This document shows positions 13,452-24,151 of a stretch of 64,000 bases of DNA, in pieces. The position numbers and the translations under genes were made by a program. Location: assembly GCA_001465025.1 (NCBI GenBank), contig LNDO01000072.1, positions 35,717 through 99,716 on the forward strand, in the 5' to 3' direction. The stretch comes from Pseudomonas sp. Ga0074129 (GTDB lineage: Bacteria > Pseudomonadota > Gammaproteobacteria > Pseudomonadales > Pseudomonadaceae). Below the pieces are notes generated by a model. That model did not search any database, was not told the DNA's origin, and saw nothing but the letters and a program-made list of their open reading frames with translations. The stretch's first letter is position 1; the number at the start of each line of letters is the position of its first letter.

Positions 13452-14510
13452 TCAGGCATCAGATGAAGTGTCAGCGGCCGAGGTCACTGTGGCCAGCTGT
13501 TTTTCCATCTGTTGCAGACGGCGCGCCATATCATCCAACTGACGAATCCGCGCCGCACTCTTGCGCCACTCAGCCGCTGGCTGCATGGCTGTACCCGAGG
13601 AATAAGACCCCGGCTCGGTGATTGAGCGCGTCACCATGGTCATACCCGTCACGAAGACGTTGTCACAGACCTCGATGTGGCCAACCATGCCCACGCCACC
13701 CGCAATCATGCAGTTCTTGCCAATCTTGGTGCTACCGGAAATCCCCGCACAACCAGCCATGGCCGTGTTATCACCAATCTGCACGTTGTGCGCGATCATG
13801 ATCTGGTTATCCAGCTTCACGCCATTGCCAATCAACGTGTCAGACAACGCACCGCGATCAACCGTGGTATTGGCACCAATCTCCACATCATCACCGATGG
13901 TCACCCCACCGATTTGGGCGATTTTCTGCCAAACGCCTTTTTCATTAGCAAAGCCAAAGCCTTCACCGCCGATCACCGCGCCAGACTGAATCACCACGCG
14001 CTTACCAATGCGTACATCGTGATAAAGCGTGACACGTGGCGCCAACCAGCCGCCCTCACCAATTACTGAGCGTGCACCCACTACAGAGTGCGAACCGACT
14101 GTTACGCCCGCTTCAATCTGCGCTGCACTTTCAATGACAGCGTAAGCACCGATACTGGCGCTAGCATCAACCCGCGCGTCGTCCGCGATCACCGCCGTGG
14201 GATGAATCCCACTTAGGGCGTGAGGCTTGCGGTCAAACAGGTGGGAAAGTTCGGCGTACGCCAAGTAAGGATTGGTGACAACCAAAGCCGTACCGGCAAA
14301 GCCTTCTGCGTCAGCAGCCGTCAACAGCACCGCGCCTGCCTTAGTTGTAGACAGATATTTACGGTATTGCGGATTAGCCAGAAAAGTCAGCTGCTCAGCA
14401 GTGGCATCCTGCAAAGTTGCCAAGCCACTGAGCTGTTTTTCTGATGAGCCACGCACAGTGGCTCCCAGACGCTCAGCCAATTGGCTAACGGTATAAACCA
14501 TTGCGCTCAT
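13452..14510 (-). CDS. lpxD: UDP-3-O-(3-hydroxyacyl)glucosamine N-acyltransferase
   Basis: Third step of lipid A synthesis, adding the N-linked hydroxyacyl chain. The 352-residue protein has an N-terminal uridine-binding domain, a left-handed beta-helix of hexapeptide repeats ([26 protein letters not shown] onward, about residues 100-310), and a C-terminal helix rich in Gln and Arg ([19 protein letters not shown]). It begins two bases after the skp stop. Met at codon 4 (14501) is an alternative start. Confidence 0.97.
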   Translation of the reverse strand: MSAMVYTVSQLAERLGATVRGSSEKQLSGLATLQDATAEQLTFLANPQYRKYLSTTKAGAVLLTAADAEGFAGTALVVTNPYLAYAELSHLFDRKPHALSGIHPTAVIADDARVDASASIGAYAVIESAAQIEAGVTVGSHSVVGARSVIGEGGWLAPRVTLYHDVRIGKRVVIQSGAVIGGEGFGFANEKGVWQKIAQIGGVTIGDDVEIGANTTVDRGALSDTLIGNGVKLDNQIMIAHNVQIGDNTAMAGCAGISGSTKIGKNCMIAGGVGMVGHIEVCDNVFVTGMTMVTRSITEPGSYSSGTAMQPAAEWRKSAARIRQLDDMARRLQQMEKQLATVTSAADTSSDA

Positions 14511-14512
14511 GA

Positions 14513-15016
14513 TTAGCGCAGCTGATTCATACGCTCGATCACCTGGCGGGTGATATCAAACTGAGGCTTGACATCAATCACCGCGCCGCGCTCAAGAACC
14601 AGGTCAAAGTTGCCGGTCTTGATCACTTCTTCAACAGCTTTATCCAAGTTCGGCTTGAGCTTTTTCAGCATTTCGCGATCTGCAACAGCCTTAGACTCAT
14701 TGAGCTCTTTGGACTGGAACTGGAAATCACGGGCTTTTTGCTTGAATTCAAGCTCAAGGCGCTCACGCTCGGCGGTCTGCATTTTCTCGCCGTCTTTGAC
14801 CAAACGATCCTGAATACGCTTGGCATCGCTTTCCAGGGTTTTCAGTTTGTTCAACTGGGGACCAAATTTCTTCTCCGCATCCACGGCGTAACGCTTGGCT
14901 GCGTCGGATTCCAGCAAGGCCATTTGGTAATTCAGAACGGCAACTTTCATCTGGGCAAACGCTGGAGTAGCCATCATGGCCACACTAAGCAAAACCAGTT
15001 GAGTCAACTTACGCAC
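14513..15016 (-). CDS. skp: Periplasmic chaperone Skp/OmpH
   Basis: Trimeric chaperone that carries unfolded outer-membrane proteins to the Bam complex. The 167-residue product has a signal peptide ending TPAFA, then [18 protein letters not shown], long charged coiled-coil arms in the middle ([21 protein letters not shown] through [16 protein letters not shown]) and a C-terminal return strand. The start is GTG at 15016 with a strong AGGAG site seven bases before it. It is directly downstream of bamA, matching function. Confidence 0.95.
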   Translation of the reverse strand: MRKLTQLVLLSVAMMATPAFAQMKVAVLNYQMALLESDAAKRYAVDAEKKFGPQLNKLKTLESDAKRIQDRLVKDGEKMQTAERERLELEFKQKARDFQFQSKELNESKAVADREMLKKLKPNLDKAVEEVIKTGNFDLVLERGAVIDVKPQFDITRQVIERMNQLR

Positions 15017-15058
15017 GGTGAAACTCCTGCAAAACTGTGGATTTCAATAATCTGACGC

Positions 15059-17407
15059 TTAGAACGTCTGACCGAGAGAGAACTGGAAAATCTGCGTATC
15101 AGCGTCATCCGGCTCAACAATAGGCATCGCGAGACTGAAGCTCAACGGCCCCAGCGCGGTGATCCAAGTCAGGCCAACACCCACGGAACTGGCCAACTGA
15201 CCGGGGTCTATGTTGTTGCAATCTTTCTGAGTACTGCCGCAGTTGGTATCAAAGACGTTACCTACATCCCAAAACAATGCGGTACGCAATGAACGCTGAT
15301 CTTTTACGAACGGCATCGGGAAGAGCAACTCAGCACCGCCCTGAATCAAGACATTACCACCGAAAGGCAATGGGTCTTGGTCAGGATCACGCAATGTACC
15401 GGGGTTATTGCCTTTACTTGGTGTACTACGCGGACCTAGGCTGCTGTCTTTGAAACCGCGAACCGAATTGAAACCACCGGCATAGTAATGCTCATAGAAC
15501 GGCAGATCGGTCGTTGATCCATAACTATCGCCATACCCAAGTTGACTGTGCAGACGCAGGGTATAGGTATCGGTTAATGGTTTGAATATCTGACCGCGGT
15601 AGTCAATTTTGTAGAACGACAGATCACTGCCGGGAACTGTGCTTTCGAAAACCAAACTTTGTGAATGACCACGGTTCGCTAACACGCCACGGTTCAGGGT
15701 TGACTCGGACCAGCCAATAGAGGCCTTAAGATTTAGGTAATCCTCACCCTCCGACTTAATGAAGTCGAAGATTTCATCAACCGTGTAAACGCCCGTACCA
15801 ATGCTGTCGTTCTGAATCGTCAAGCCGTAGGTCAGGCGAGAAGTATCGCTGATCGGGTAGCCGATGCTAACGCCTGCACCGTAGCTGTCGACGGAGTAGC
15901 TCGATACATCGGTGTTCAGTTCGTCGTAATCCGTCTCACGGAAGAAGGCGTTATAACCCAAGCTCACGCCATCCTCAGTCCAGTACGGATCCACGAAACC
16001 AAAGTTGTAACTGCTCTGGTATTCGCTGCGATTCAGCCCCAGGCTAACTTTGTTACCTGTACCCAGGAAGTTGTTCTGAGTAATAGAGCCGCCGAGAATA
16101 AGGCCTGCGTTCTGAGCGAAACCAACGCTGGCCGTGATAGAGCCCGAAGCCTGCTCTTCGACGCTGTAGTTAACGTCGACCTGATCGTCAGTTCCTGGCA
16201 CTTGCGGGGTTTCGACGTTCACTTCCTTGAAGTAGCCCAGGCGCTCCAAACGCACCTTGGATTGATCAATCAGGTAAGTGGATGCCCAGCCGCCTTCCAT
16301 CTGACGCATTTCACGGCGCAGTACTTCGTCTTCAGATTTAGTGTTGCCGCGGAAGTTGATGCGGTTAACGTACGCACGCTTACCGGGATCTACCACAAAG
16401 GTGATCGACACGGTGCCATCGTCATGCGCCTCTGGCACGCCGTTGACGTTGGCAAAGGTATAACCCTCGTTACCCAGACGACGGGTAATCAGTTCGGAGG
16501 TGGTGGTCATCACTTTGCGTGAGAACACCTGACCTTCCTGAACCAGCAATAATGCACGCACCTGATCTTCAGGCACTTTTAGCTCACCACTGAGTTTGAC
16601 CTCACGTACGGTGAACTTCTCGCCTTCTTCTACGTTTACGGTCACGTAGACGTGCTTTTTATCTGGTGTGATGGAGACCTGTGTCGAGCTGATATCCATG
16701 TTGATATAGCCACGATCCAGATAATAGGAACGTAAACGTTCCAAGTCGCCGGAAAGCTTCTCGCGGGCGTACTTATCATCGTTGCGGAAGAAAGACAGCC
16801 AGTTGGTGGTTTTCAGCTCGAAGAGGTCGATCAGGTCTTCATCAGAGAAAACGCTGTTACCCACCACGTTGATGTGCTGAATAGCGGCAACCGAACCTTC
16901 GCTGATATTGATCTTCAAGGCCACACGGTTACGCGGCTGAGGAATGACCTCGGCTTCAATCTCGGCGGAGTAACGACCCTGGGACACATATTGACGTTGC
17001 AGTTCGTTACGAACGCCTTCAAGCGTGGCGCGCTGGAAAATCTCGCCCTCCGCCAAGCCTGATTGGTTAAGACCTTTGAGTAGGTCTTCACTGCTGATGG
17101 CTTTGTTGCCCTCAATCTCAATACTGGAGATCGAAGGCCGCTCCACGACGGTCACAACCAACACATCGCCTTCACGACCTAGTTGGATGTCCTGAAAAAA
17201 GCCTGTTTTGAACAGTTCGCGCGTGGCGTCAACCAGTGCCCGATCATCAGCTTTGGCGCCCACGTTGAGCGGTAACGCACCAAAAACGCTGCCTGCGGAA
17301 ACCCGCTGCAGACCGGTAACCCGGATATCGGAGATAGTGAAGGACTCGGCGTGAACTTCGGTGATCATCAGTGCGGCAAGCACTGCAGGTAGCAGCAGAC
17401 GTTTCAT
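15059..17407 (-). CDS. bamA: Outer membrane protein assembly factor BamA
   Basis: Central component of the Bam complex that inserts beta-barrel proteins into the outer membrane. The 782-residue precursor has a signal peptide (MKRLLLPAVLAALMITEVHA), five POTRA domains (about residues 21-420), and a 16-strand barrel ending in an aromatic residue (FQFSLGQTF), the usual Bam recognition end. The barrel contains the conserved GGFNSVRGF. The frame is open 18 codons further upstream, but ATG at 17407 fits the signal peptide. Neighbours rseP and skp are in the same envelope pathway. Confidence 0.98.
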   Translation of the reverse strand: MKRLLLPAVLAALMITEVHAESFTISDIRVTGLQRVSAGSVFGALPLNVGAKADDRALVDATRELFKTGFFQDIQLGREGDVLVVTVVERPSISSIEIEGNKAISSEDLLKGLNQSGLAEGEIFQRATLEGVRNELQRQYVSQGRYSAEIEAEVIPQPRNRVALKINISEGSVAAIQHINVVGNSVFSDEDLIDLFELKTTNWLSFFRNDDKYAREKLSGDLERLRSYYLDRGYINMDISSTQVSITPDKKHVYVTVNVEEGEKFTVREVKLSGELKVPEDQVRALLLVQEGQVFSRKVMTTTSELITRRLGNEGYTFANVNGVPEAHDDGTVSITFVVDPGKRAYVNRINFRGNTKSEDEVLRREMRQMEGGWASTYLIDQSKVRLERLGYFKEVNVETPQVPGTDDQVDVNYSVEEQASGSITASVGFAQNAGLILGGSITQNNFLGTGNKVSLGLNRSEYQSSYNFGFVDPYWTEDGVSLGYNAFFRETDYDELNTDVSSYSVDSYGAGVSIGYPISDTSRLTYGLTIQNDSIGTGVYTVDEIFDFIKSEGEDYLNLKASIGWSESTLNRGVLANRGHSQSLVFESTVPGSDLSFYKIDYRGQIFKPLTDTYTLRLHSQLGYGDSYGSTTDLPFYEHYYAGGFNSVRGFKDSSLGPRSTPSKGNNPGTLRDPDQDPLPFGGNVLIQGGAELLFPMPFVKDQRSLRTALFWDVGNVFDTNCGSTQKDCNNIDPGQLASSVGVGLTWITALGPLSFSLAMPIVEPDDADTQIFQFSLGQTF

Positions 17408-17495
17408 GAAGTCCTTTCTTATTCCAACTGACAATAAAAAATCTGCCGCTACACGCGACACTTTTTGTACATACCGAGAGCGTGAACAGTGGCGA

Positions 17496-18848
17496 TTACA
17501 GGCGGCTTAGGTCGTTTATTAGAGCCAGCAACATTACCCCTACGACCATGCTGATACCGATCTGCATCCCCCAACCTTGTATCCGATCCGACAAGGGGCG
17601 ACCACGCACCCATTCGACCAGATAAAAAAGCAGGTGCCCCCCGTCCAAAACGGGAATAGGCAACAAATTGAGAACCCCCAGGCTAATGCTCAGATAGGCA
17701 AGGAATTTTAGAAAATCACTCAAACCCGACTCAGCAGAAGCGCCCGCCACTTTAGCAATGGTTATCGGCCCGCTCAAGTTTTTTACCGAGAGCTCGCCAA
17801 ACAGCATTTTCTTCAATGATTCAAGGGTCAGAACGCTCATTGCCCAGGTGTTTTTTGCACCCTCGGCGATGGCGTCTATCGGGCCAAAGCGAACCTCCCG
17901 CAGCATCTCAGCAGGCCATTGGCCACCCGCAACACCCGCCCCCAGATAACCACTTAGAGCATCACCCTCGCCGCGCGCCGCCAGATTTAAGGGCAATTGC
18001 AGCTGCACGCCCTCGCGCTCAATAAGCAGGCTGACGCTTTTTTGCGGCATTGCACGAATCTGATCAACCCATTGCTGCCAATCCGTCAACACCTGACCAT
18101 CCAGGGCTAGCAAACGATCGCCAACCCTTAATCCAGCTGCCTGAGCGGGACCGTCAGGGTCCAACTGAGCCAGCACTGGCTCTAGTGCGGGACGCCAAGG
18201 GCGAATACCTAACGAAGCAATCGGGTCAGGCTCATCAGCGCCACGCAGCCAGTTATCCAAGGTAATGGTGCGTTGGATTTCAGCCGTTGAGCCAGGCGCT
18301 AACAAGCCAACATTGATCGAGCCGCTTTCACCCAGACGGCTGACCAACTGCAGATTGACGGCGGCCCAACCGGTGGTGGTTTTACCGTTTACGGCAACAA
18401 TCTCTTGTCCCGGCGCAAGACCCGCCACATCCGCCAGACTACCAACCTCAACTGCGCCGATAACCGGGCGAACCTGCTGACCACCCAACATCGCCACCGC
18501 CCAGAAAAACAGCAGCGCGAGCAGGAAGTTAGCAATAGGCCCAGCGGCAACGATGGCAATCCGCTGCTGAACCGATTTACGGTTAAAGGACTGATCTAGC
18601 AACTCAGGCGCGACATCGCCTTCACGCTCATCAAGCATTTTCACGTAACCGCCGAGAGGAATGGCGGCCACAACAAACTCGGTTCCTTGCTTGTCATGCC
18701 AGCGCAGTAATGGGCTGCCGAAGCCGACGGAAAAACGCAGCACCTTAACGCCACAACGACGGGCAACCCAAAAATGACCAAACTCATGAATGGTAACTAA
18801 CACCCCAAGTGCAACCAGGGTGCCCACCAACATATACAGTGCGCTCAT
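17496..18848 (-). CDS. rseP: RIP metalloprotease RseP
   Basis: Site-2 intramembrane protease that cleaves the anti-sigma factor (MucA/RseA) and so releases the envelope-stress sigma factor. The 450-residue protein has the zinc motif HEFGH at residues 21-25 in the first membrane span, two PDZ domains (around residues 120-200 and 210-300) and the second metal-ligand motif LDGGH near residue 401, followed by C-terminal membrane helices. It lies between dxr and bamA, the usual order. Confidence 0.97.
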   Translation of the reverse strand: MSALYMLVGTLVALGVLVTIHEFGHFWVARRCGVKVLRFSVGFGSPLLRWHDKQGTEFVVAAIPLGGYVKMLDEREGDVAPELLDQSFNRKSVQQRIAIVAAGPIANFLLALLFFWAVAMLGGQQVRPVIGAVEVGSLADVAGLAPGQEIVAVNGKTTTGWAAVNLQLVSRLGESGSINVGLLAPGSTAEIQRTITLDNWLRGADEPDPIASLGIRPWRPALEPVLAQLDPDGPAQAAGLRVGDRLLALDGQVLTDWQQWVDQIRAMPQKSVSLLIEREGVQLQLPLNLAARGEGDALSGYLGAGVAGGQWPAEMLREVRFGPIDAIAEGAKNTWAMSVLTLESLKKMLFGELSVKNLSGPITIAKVAGASAESGLSDFLKFLAYLSISLGVLNLLPIPVLDGGHLLFYLVEWVRGRPLSDRIQGWGMQIGISMVVGVMLLALINDLSRL

Positions 18849-18869
18849 CTTACTTCTCCGCGTCGGCGA

Positions 18870-20054
18870 TCAACGCTGGGCCAGCCAGCGCTCCGCCAGA
18901 TTACGGGCTTGGCCATCAGCCACCAGCACCGTATCCAGACATTCAAGAGCCACAGCCGGCTCAGCTTGCAAAACGTGCTCGATGATACTCGCGATCTCAG
19001 GGAAGCGGATGCGTCGTTCAAGAAATGCTGCCACGGCTACTTCATTAGCAGCATTCAACATGGCCGGAGCTGTGCCCCCCGCCTGCGCGGCTTCGCGCGC
19101 CAGACGCAAACAAGGAAAGCGCTGTTCATCCGGTACTTGAAAGTCCAGCCGAGCGATGGCGAACAAATCCAGTGGCGCCACTCCTGAGTCGATGCGCTCA
19201 GGCCAGGCCAAGGCATGACTGATGGGGGTGCGCATATCCGGGTTACCCAACTGCGCTAACACCGAACCGTCGACGTAATCGACCAGCGAATGGATCACGC
19301 TCTGCGGATGAACCACCACTTCAATCTGAGCCGGTGACGCATCGAACAACCAGCAGGCCTCAATCAACTCGAGGCCTTTGTTCATCATGCTCGCCGAATC
19401 TACAGATATCTTGCGACCCATGGACCAGTTTGGGTGCGCGCAGGCCTGCTCAGGCGTAACTGCATGCAGTTGATCCAAGGGCATCTCGCGAAATGGTCCA
19501 CCCGATGCGGTCAACAGCACGCGGCGCACACCGACTTGCTGCAACCCACGGGCATAGTCACCCGGCAGGCATTGGAAAATGGCGTTGTGCTCGCTATCGA
19601 TCGGCAGCAGCACTGCACCGCCGCGCTTGACCGCCTGCATAAACAAGGCGCCAGACATGACCAAAGCTTCTTTATTGGCCAGCAACACCTTTTTACCGGC
19701 CTCGGCTGCTGCCAGGGTAGGCGGCAGGCCTGCTGCACCAACAATCGCGGCCATCACAACATCAACATCAGCGTGCGCCGCCACCTCACAGAGGCTCTGC
19801 GCACCATGCAGAACCTCTGTGACCAAACCTGCCGCGCGCAGGCTGACCTGTAGCTGGTGAGCAACAACCGCATCAGGCACCACGGCATAACGCGGCTTAT
19901 GCTTGACGCACAGCGCTTCAAGCTCGGCGATGCGACTAAAACCTGTCAACGCAAAAACCTGATATCGGTCAGGGTGACGGGCGATCACATCCAAGGTGCT
20001 AAGACCAATGGAACCGGTCGCACCCAGCACGGTTATGTGTTGCACAGCGGTCAC
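18870..20054 (-). CDS. dxr: 1-deoxy-D-xylulose 5-phosphate reductoisomerase
   Basis: Second step of the MEP isoprenoid pathway; its end product feeds the neighbouring uppS. The 394-residue protein begins with the NADPH-binding [18 protein letters not shown]. It has [12 protein letters not shown], the metal-site [10 protein letters not shown], the flexible-loop TASGGPFRE and the substrate site [19 protein letters not shown]. The long open frame extends 84 codons further upstream. GTG at 20054, overlapping the cdsA stop by four bases (GTGA), gives the correct family N terminus. Confidence 0.96.
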   Translation of the reverse strand: MTAVQHITVLGATGSIGLSTLDVIARHPDRYQVFALTGFSRIAELEALCVKHKPRYAVVPDAVVAHQLQVSLRAAGLVTEVLHGAQSLCEVAAHADVDVVMAAIVGAAGLPPTLAAAEAGKKVLLANKEALVMSGALFMQAVKRGGAVLLPIDSEHNAIFQCLPGDYARGLQQVGVRRVLLTASGGPFREMPLDQLHAVTPEQACAHPNWSMGRKISVDSASMMNKGLELIEACWLFDASPAQIEVVVHPQSVIHSLVDYVDGSVLAQLGNPDMRTPISHALAWPERIDSGVAPLDLFAIARLDFQVPDEQRFPCLRLAREAAQAGGTAPAMLNAANEVAVAAFLERRIRFPEIASIIEHVLQAEPAVALECLDTVLVADGQARNLAERWLAQR

Positions 20055-20866
20055 GATGCCCCCCAGCCTGATAGCCACAGTAGGGCAGCAAAGACAGGGA
20101 TAGCGGCGGTCAAACTGTCGATACGGTCCAGCACACCGCCATGCCCCGGCAGAAGATTGCTGCTGTCCTTGATGCCGGCCTGACGCTTGAACATGCTTTC
20201 GGTCAAATCGCCCACCACCGAGATCATCACGACCAGCGCGGTCCCCAGCAATGCCAACAACAGGTGACTGATCGACCAGTCGCGATAAACGCCCACGACG
20301 GCACAAAGGACCAGCGTAACGAATAAACCGCCAAATACACCTTCCCAGCTCTTACCAGGACTGACTTGAGGCGCCAATTTACGCCGCCCAAAACGTCGAC
20401 CGAAGAAGTAGGCACCGATATCGGCCCCCCAAACCAACACCATCACCGCCAGAATCAGCAGGTTCGCCTCAGGCCATTGCTTGAACAGCACTAAGCCTTG
20501 CCAAGCTGGCAGCAAAATCAGCAGACCAATCAGCAGCCGGCTGGGTGCCGATGCCCAGTAACGACGGGTACCCGGGTAGCCAATAACCAGAAAGGTCGCC
20601 AGCGACCACCACACCACTGCAAGCAGCAACACCCAAGGCGCGAGCATTGGCAGCCCATACAAGCCAGCCAACAGAACCGCTACCAGCGCAGCAAAGCCTA
20701 CGCGCTGCAACTGCGCAGAAAAACCCGCCAACCGAGCCCATTCCCAACCGCCAAGGCTGACGACCGCACCAATAAACAACGCGAACAAACCGCCATCAAG
20801 TAAAAAAAAGCCGCCCAGAGCAAATGGCAGCAACACCAACGCGGTGATGATTCGTTGTTTAAGCAT
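20051..20866 (-). CDS. cdsA: Phosphatidate cytidylyltransferase
   Basis: Integral membrane enzyme that makes CDP-diacylglycerol, the precursor of all phospholipids. The 271-residue protein is almost entirely hydrophobic helices. It ends with the family signature region [18 protein letters not shown] followed by [15 protein letters not shown], with the metal-binding acidic residues. Its ATG shares bases with the uppS stop (TAATG), and its own stop overlaps the dxr GTG, so the three genes are translationally coupled. Confidence 0.97.
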   Translation of the reverse strand: MLKQRIITALVLLPFALGGFFLLDGGLFALFIGAVVSLGGWEWARLAGFSAQLQRVGFAALVAVLLAGLYGLPMLAPWVLLLAVVWWSLATFLVIGYPGTRRYWASAPSRLLIGLLILLPAWQGLVLFKQWPEANLLILAVMVLVWGADIGAYFFGRRFGRRKLAPQVSPGKSWEGVFGGLFVTLVLCAVVGVYRDWSISHLLLALLGTALVVMISVVGDLTESMFKRQAGIKDSSNLLPGHGGVLDRIDSLTAAIPVFAALLWLSGWGAS

Positions 20867-21621
20867 TATTTACGCGCCTCAGCCACAACCTGCTCGCTGG
20901 TTTTCCCAAAGCGACGCTGTCGGCTCGCAAAGTCGGCCAGGGCTTTACGCATGGCATCGTGTTTGAAGTCCGGCCAAAAAAGGTCGGAGAAATACAGCTC
21001 GGTGTAAGCCAGCTGCCAAAGCAAAAAATTACTGATGCGATGCTCACCACCCGTACGAATGCACAAATCAGGCAACGGCAGATCACCCGTCACCAAGCAT
21101 CCCTGAAGCAATTCCGGAGTGATATCGTCGGGGCACAAATGGCCACCCTGCACCTCGCGCGCAAGACGTTGAGCGGCCTGTGCAATGTCCCATTGACCGC
21201 CATAATTGGCAGCCACCTGCAGGACAAAACGTCGATCTCCTGCGGTTTGAGCTTCTGCTTCACGCATGGCGGCCTGCAATTCAGGGTGAAAGCGTGAACG
21301 GTCGCCAATAATGCGCAGACTGATGTCGTTGGCATCAAGTTTTTTTGCTTCACGGCGCAGAGCCCCGAGGAACAACTCCATCAGGGCGCTGACTTCTTCA
21401 GCTGGGCGCTGCCAGTTTTCACTGGAGAACGCGAACAGCGTCAGCACCTCAACGCCAGCTTCTGCGCACACCTCAATGACGGCGCGCACTGCATCAACAC
21501 CGGCCTTATGGCCAGCGACACCGGGCAGAAGACGCTTCTTCGCCCAGCGATTATTGCCATCCATGATGATCGCTACGTGCCGTGGCACAGCGAGCGGATG
21601 TCCGTCGGTGGTTTTGTCCAT
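20866..21621 (-). CDS. uppS: Undecaprenyl diphosphate synthase
   Basis: Cis-prenyltransferase that builds the C55 lipid carrier for peptidoglycan and O-antigen. The 251-residue protein has the conserved IIMDGNNRWAKKR near the N terminus (Asp for pyrophosphate binding), GHKAGVDAVR, LTLFAFSSENWQRP and the C-terminal RTGGEHRISNFLLWQLAYTE. It lies between frr and cdsA with one-base overlap to the latter. Confidence 0.97.
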   Translation of the reverse strand: MDKTTDGHPLAVPRHVAIIMDGNNRWAKKRLLPGVAGHKAGVDAVRAVIEVCAEAGVEVLTLFAFSSENWQRPAEEVSALMELFLGALRREAKKLDANDISLRIIGDRSRFHPELQAAMREAEAQTAGDRRFVLQVAANYGGQWDIAQAAQRLAREVQGGHLCPDDITPELLQGCLVTGDLPLPDLCIRTGGEHRISNFLLWQLAYTELYFSDLFWPDFKHDAMRKALADFASRQRRFGKTSEQVVAEARK

Positions 21622-21637
21622 GGCGATAATCTGACCG

Positions 21638-22195
21638 TTAAACGGCCATCAGATCCGCTTCTTTCTGCTTCACTGCCACTTCAATTTCAGCGACAAACTT
21701 GTCCGTCAGTTTCTGGATATCGTCGGCGGCGCGGCGCTCCTCGTCTTCGCTGATTTCTTTCTCTTTCACCAAGTCTTTCAATTGGCTCAAAGCATCGCGA
21801 CGAATATTGCGCACCGCTACGCGACCATCTTCAGCCGCATCACGCGCTTGCTTGGTGAAGCCCTTACGGGTTTCCTCGGTCAGCGCCGGCATGGAGATCA
21901 GCAGCAACTCACCCAGGTTGGTTGGGTTGAAGCCCAGACCGGAGCTTTGGATAGCCTTGTCGACCGCTGCCAGCATGTTGCGCTCGAAGGCCACAACTTG
22001 CAGGGTACGGGCATCTTTAACGGTGACGTTAGCCACTTGATTCAACGGCGTATCGGAACCGTAGTAAGGCACCATCACGCCACCGAGAATACTTGGATGC
22101 GCTTGGCCGGTACGGATTCGGCTGAAGGCGTGAATCAGTGATTCCAGGCTCTTCTGCATGCGTACTTGGGCGTCTTTCTTGATCTCATTGATCAT
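21638..22195 (-). CDS. frr: Ribosome recycling factor
   Basis: Splits post-termination ribosomes together with EF-G. The 185-residue protein has the family start [19 protein letters not shown] and the [10 protein letters not shown] and [25 protein letters not shown] segments. ATG at 22195 lies inside the last codons of pyrH (11-bp overlap) and has a good AGGAAG site; the frame is open five codons upstream. Confidence 0.97.
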   Translation of the reverse strand: MINEIKKDAQVRMQKSLESLIHAFSRIRTGQAHPSILGGVMVPYYGSDTPLNQVANVTVKDARTLQVVAFERNMLAAVDKAIQSSGLGFNPTNLGELLLISMPALTEETRKGFTKQARDAAEDGRVAVRNIRRDALSQLKDLVKEKEISEDEERRAADDIQKLTDKFVAEIEVAVKQKEADLMAV

Positions 22196-22934
22196 GTTTA
22201 TCTTCCTCAATCAGAGTGCCTTCAGCGCCGCCAACTACAACGTTCAGCAGGGCACCAGGCTTGTTCATGTTGAAAACACGCAGCGGCATATTATGGTCGC
22301 GGCACAGACAGATGGCCGTCAGGTCCATTACGCCCAGCTTGCGGTCGAGCACCTCGTCGTAGGTGAGGCGGTCGAACTTCTCGGCATGCGGGTCTTTGAA
22401 TGGATCGGCAGTGTACACACCATCCACCTTGGTCGCTTTGAGCACCACGTCGGCATCGATTTCGATGGCACGTAGGCACGCGGCCGAGTCGGTGGTGAAG
22501 AAGGGATTACCCGTGCCAGCGGCGAAGATCACCACCTCACCGGTTTTCAGATGACGCAGCGCCTTACGCCGGTCGTAGTGATCAGTCACCCCTACCATGG
22601 AGATGGCCGACATCACGATGGCCGGAATATTCGAACGTTCCAGCGCGTCGCGCATGGCCAAGGCGTTCATCACGGTGGCGAGCATGCCCATGTGGTCGCC
22701 GGTTACCCGGTCCATGCCTGCAGCGCTTAGTGCAGCGCCACGGAACAGGTTACCACCGCCAATAACCAAGCCGACCTGTACGCCGATACCGACCAGTTGG
22801 CCGACTTCCAACGCCATGCGGTCAAGCACCTTGGGATCGATGCCAAAATCTTCTGAGCCCATCAGGGCCTCGCCGCTAAGTTTGAGCAGAATGCGCTTGT
22901 AGCGCGGTTGACGACCACTCATCTGCTGAGCCAT
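22185..22934 (-). CDS. pyrH: UMP kinase
   Basis: Hexameric kinase that converts UMP to UDP, regulated by GTP and UTP in relatives. The 249-residue product starts [22 protein letters not shown]; the [12 protein letters not shown] and [13 protein letters not shown] segments form the phosphate-binding part, and [16 protein letters not shown] is the acceptor site. Met at codon 5 is an alternative start. It overlaps frr by 11 bp and follows tsf after 168 bp that hold a hairpin. Confidence 0.97.
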   Translation of the reverse strand: MAQQMSGRQPRYKRILLKLSGEALMGSEDFGIDPKVLDRMALEVGQLVGIGVQVGLVIGGGNLFRGAALSAAGMDRVTGDHMGMLATVMNALAMRDALERSNIPAIVMSAISMVGVTDHYDRRKALRHLKTGEVVIFAAGTGNPFFTTDSAACLRAIEIDADVVLKATKVDGVYTADPFKDPHAEKFDRLTYDEVLDRKLGVMDLTAICLCRDHNMPLRVFNMNKPGALLNVVVGGAEGTLIEEDKHDQ

Positions 22935-23048
22935 TGCGAGTCTCTCCTGCGGCGTTTGAATTCTTTACGGGCCTTTAACCCGCTCTGTCGAACGCTATTA
23001 AAGCGCTCCGGTGCATTGCTGCAAACAACGCACCCTCCTTATTTGACA

Positions 23049-23080
23049 AAGAGGCTGCGCGCGTTAGCGGGCAGCCTCTC
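23049..23080 (-). terminator. Likely terminator after tsf
   Basis: Minus-strand AGAGGCTGC and GCAGCCTCT form a nine-bp stem with a loop of about 12 bases, followed by CTTTGTC. It lies 23-55 bases after the tsf stop codon and before pyrH. The T run is short, so termination may be partial, allowing read-through into pyrH. Confidence 0.55.
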
Positions 23081-23102
23081 CTGTCGACAGTAAGGAACCG
23101 TC

Positions 23103-23969
23103 TTACTGCTTGCTGGCAGCAGCCAATTGCGCAGCTACTTCTTCAGCGAAGTTATCAACCGGCTTCTCGATGCCGTCACCCACTTTGAAGTAGGTGAAGG
23201 AAACGATTTCAGCACCGGCTTTCTGGGCCAGAGCACCAACCTTGACTTCAGGATCTTTAACGAAGGCTTGCTCAACCAGACTGGCTTCAGCCAGGAACTT
23301 CTGGATACGACCGGCAACCATCTTCTCGACGATTTCGGCTGGCTTGCCCTTAATTTTGTCTTCGTTAAGGCTCAAGAACACAGCTTTCTCGCGCTCAATG
23401 GCTTCAGCGGAAACTTCCGATGGCAGCAGGAATTCCGGGTTGCTGGCCGCTACGTGCATGGCGATGTCTTTAGCCAGGTCGACGGTGCCGCCTTTCAGAA
23501 CGACAGCAACACCGATCTTGTTACCGTGCAGGTAAGTACCGACCACGTCACCTTCAACGCGAACCAGACGACGAATGTTTACGTTCTCGCCAACTTTACC
23601 CACCAGAACCAGACGATCAGCTTCACGCGCTTCAATCAGCGGAGCAGCATCAGTCAGTTTGTCAGCAAAGGCTTGTTCAACGCTGGCCGCAACGAATGCT
23701 TTGAAGTCATCTTGCAGGGCCAGGAAGTCAGTCTGCGAGTTCACTTCTAGCAGAACGGCAGCTTTGCCATCATCTTTGATAGCGATTGCGCCCTCAGCAG
23801 CCACGTTACCGGCTTTTTTGGCAGCCTTGATCGCGCCGGAAGCACGCATGTCGTCAATGGCTTTTTCGATGTCGCCGTCAGCCTTGGTCAAGGCCTTCTT
23901 GCAATCCATCATGCCTTCGCCAGTACGCTCACGCAGTTCTTTAACCAACGCTGCAGTAATTTCTGCCAT
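23103..23969 (-). CDS. tsf: Translation elongation factor Ts
   Basis: Nucleotide exchange factor for EF-Tu. The 288-residue protein has the N-terminal UBA-like domain (ITAALVKELRERTGEGMMDC), the exchange motif VNSQTDFLA that inserts into the EF-Tu nucleotide site, and the repeated core domains. ATG at 23969 with an AGAGGAT ribosome site fits the family; the frame is open 12 codons upstream. It is downstream of rpsB across an intergenic terminator. Confidence 0.98.
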   Translation of the reverse strand: MAEITAALVKELRERTGEGMMDCKKALTKADGDIEKAIDDMRASGAIKAAKKAGNVAAEGAIAIKDDGKAAVLLEVNSQTDFLALQDDFKAFVAASVEQAFADKLTDAAPLIEAREADRLVLVGKVGENVNIRRLVRVEGDVVGTYLHGNKIGVAVVLKGGTVDLAKDIAMHVAASNPEFLLPSEVSAEAIEREKAVFLSLNEDKIKGKPAEIVEKMVAGRIQKFLAEASLVEQAFVKDPEVKVGALAQKAGAEIVSFTYFKVGDGIEKPVDNFAEEVAAQLAAASKQ

Positions 23970-24095
23970 TTCAAAATCCTCTGGATAGGTTGTTAACCAT
24001 TCCACCCGCCGAGACGGGCGCTCAATTCATAACGCATTGTCGACAATGAACAGAATCGATTGCAGCTGTAAGTCGACAATGGTTTTCAAGGTGGC

Positions 24096-24120
24096 AAAAA
24101 GGGGGCCAAGCCCCCTTTTT
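24096..24120 (-). terminator. Intrinsic terminator between rpsB and tsf
   Basis: A perfect inverted repeat AAAAAGGGGGC / GCCCCCTTTTT with a three-base loop lies about 30 bp after the rpsB stop and 126 bp before tsf. It is symmetric, so it can act on either strand. Here it would reduce read-through from rpsB into tsf, as an attenuator does in other gammaproteobacteria. Confidence 0.85.
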
Positions 24121-24151
24121 GCGAACTAAGCAAACGCTGTGCGCGTTTTAC

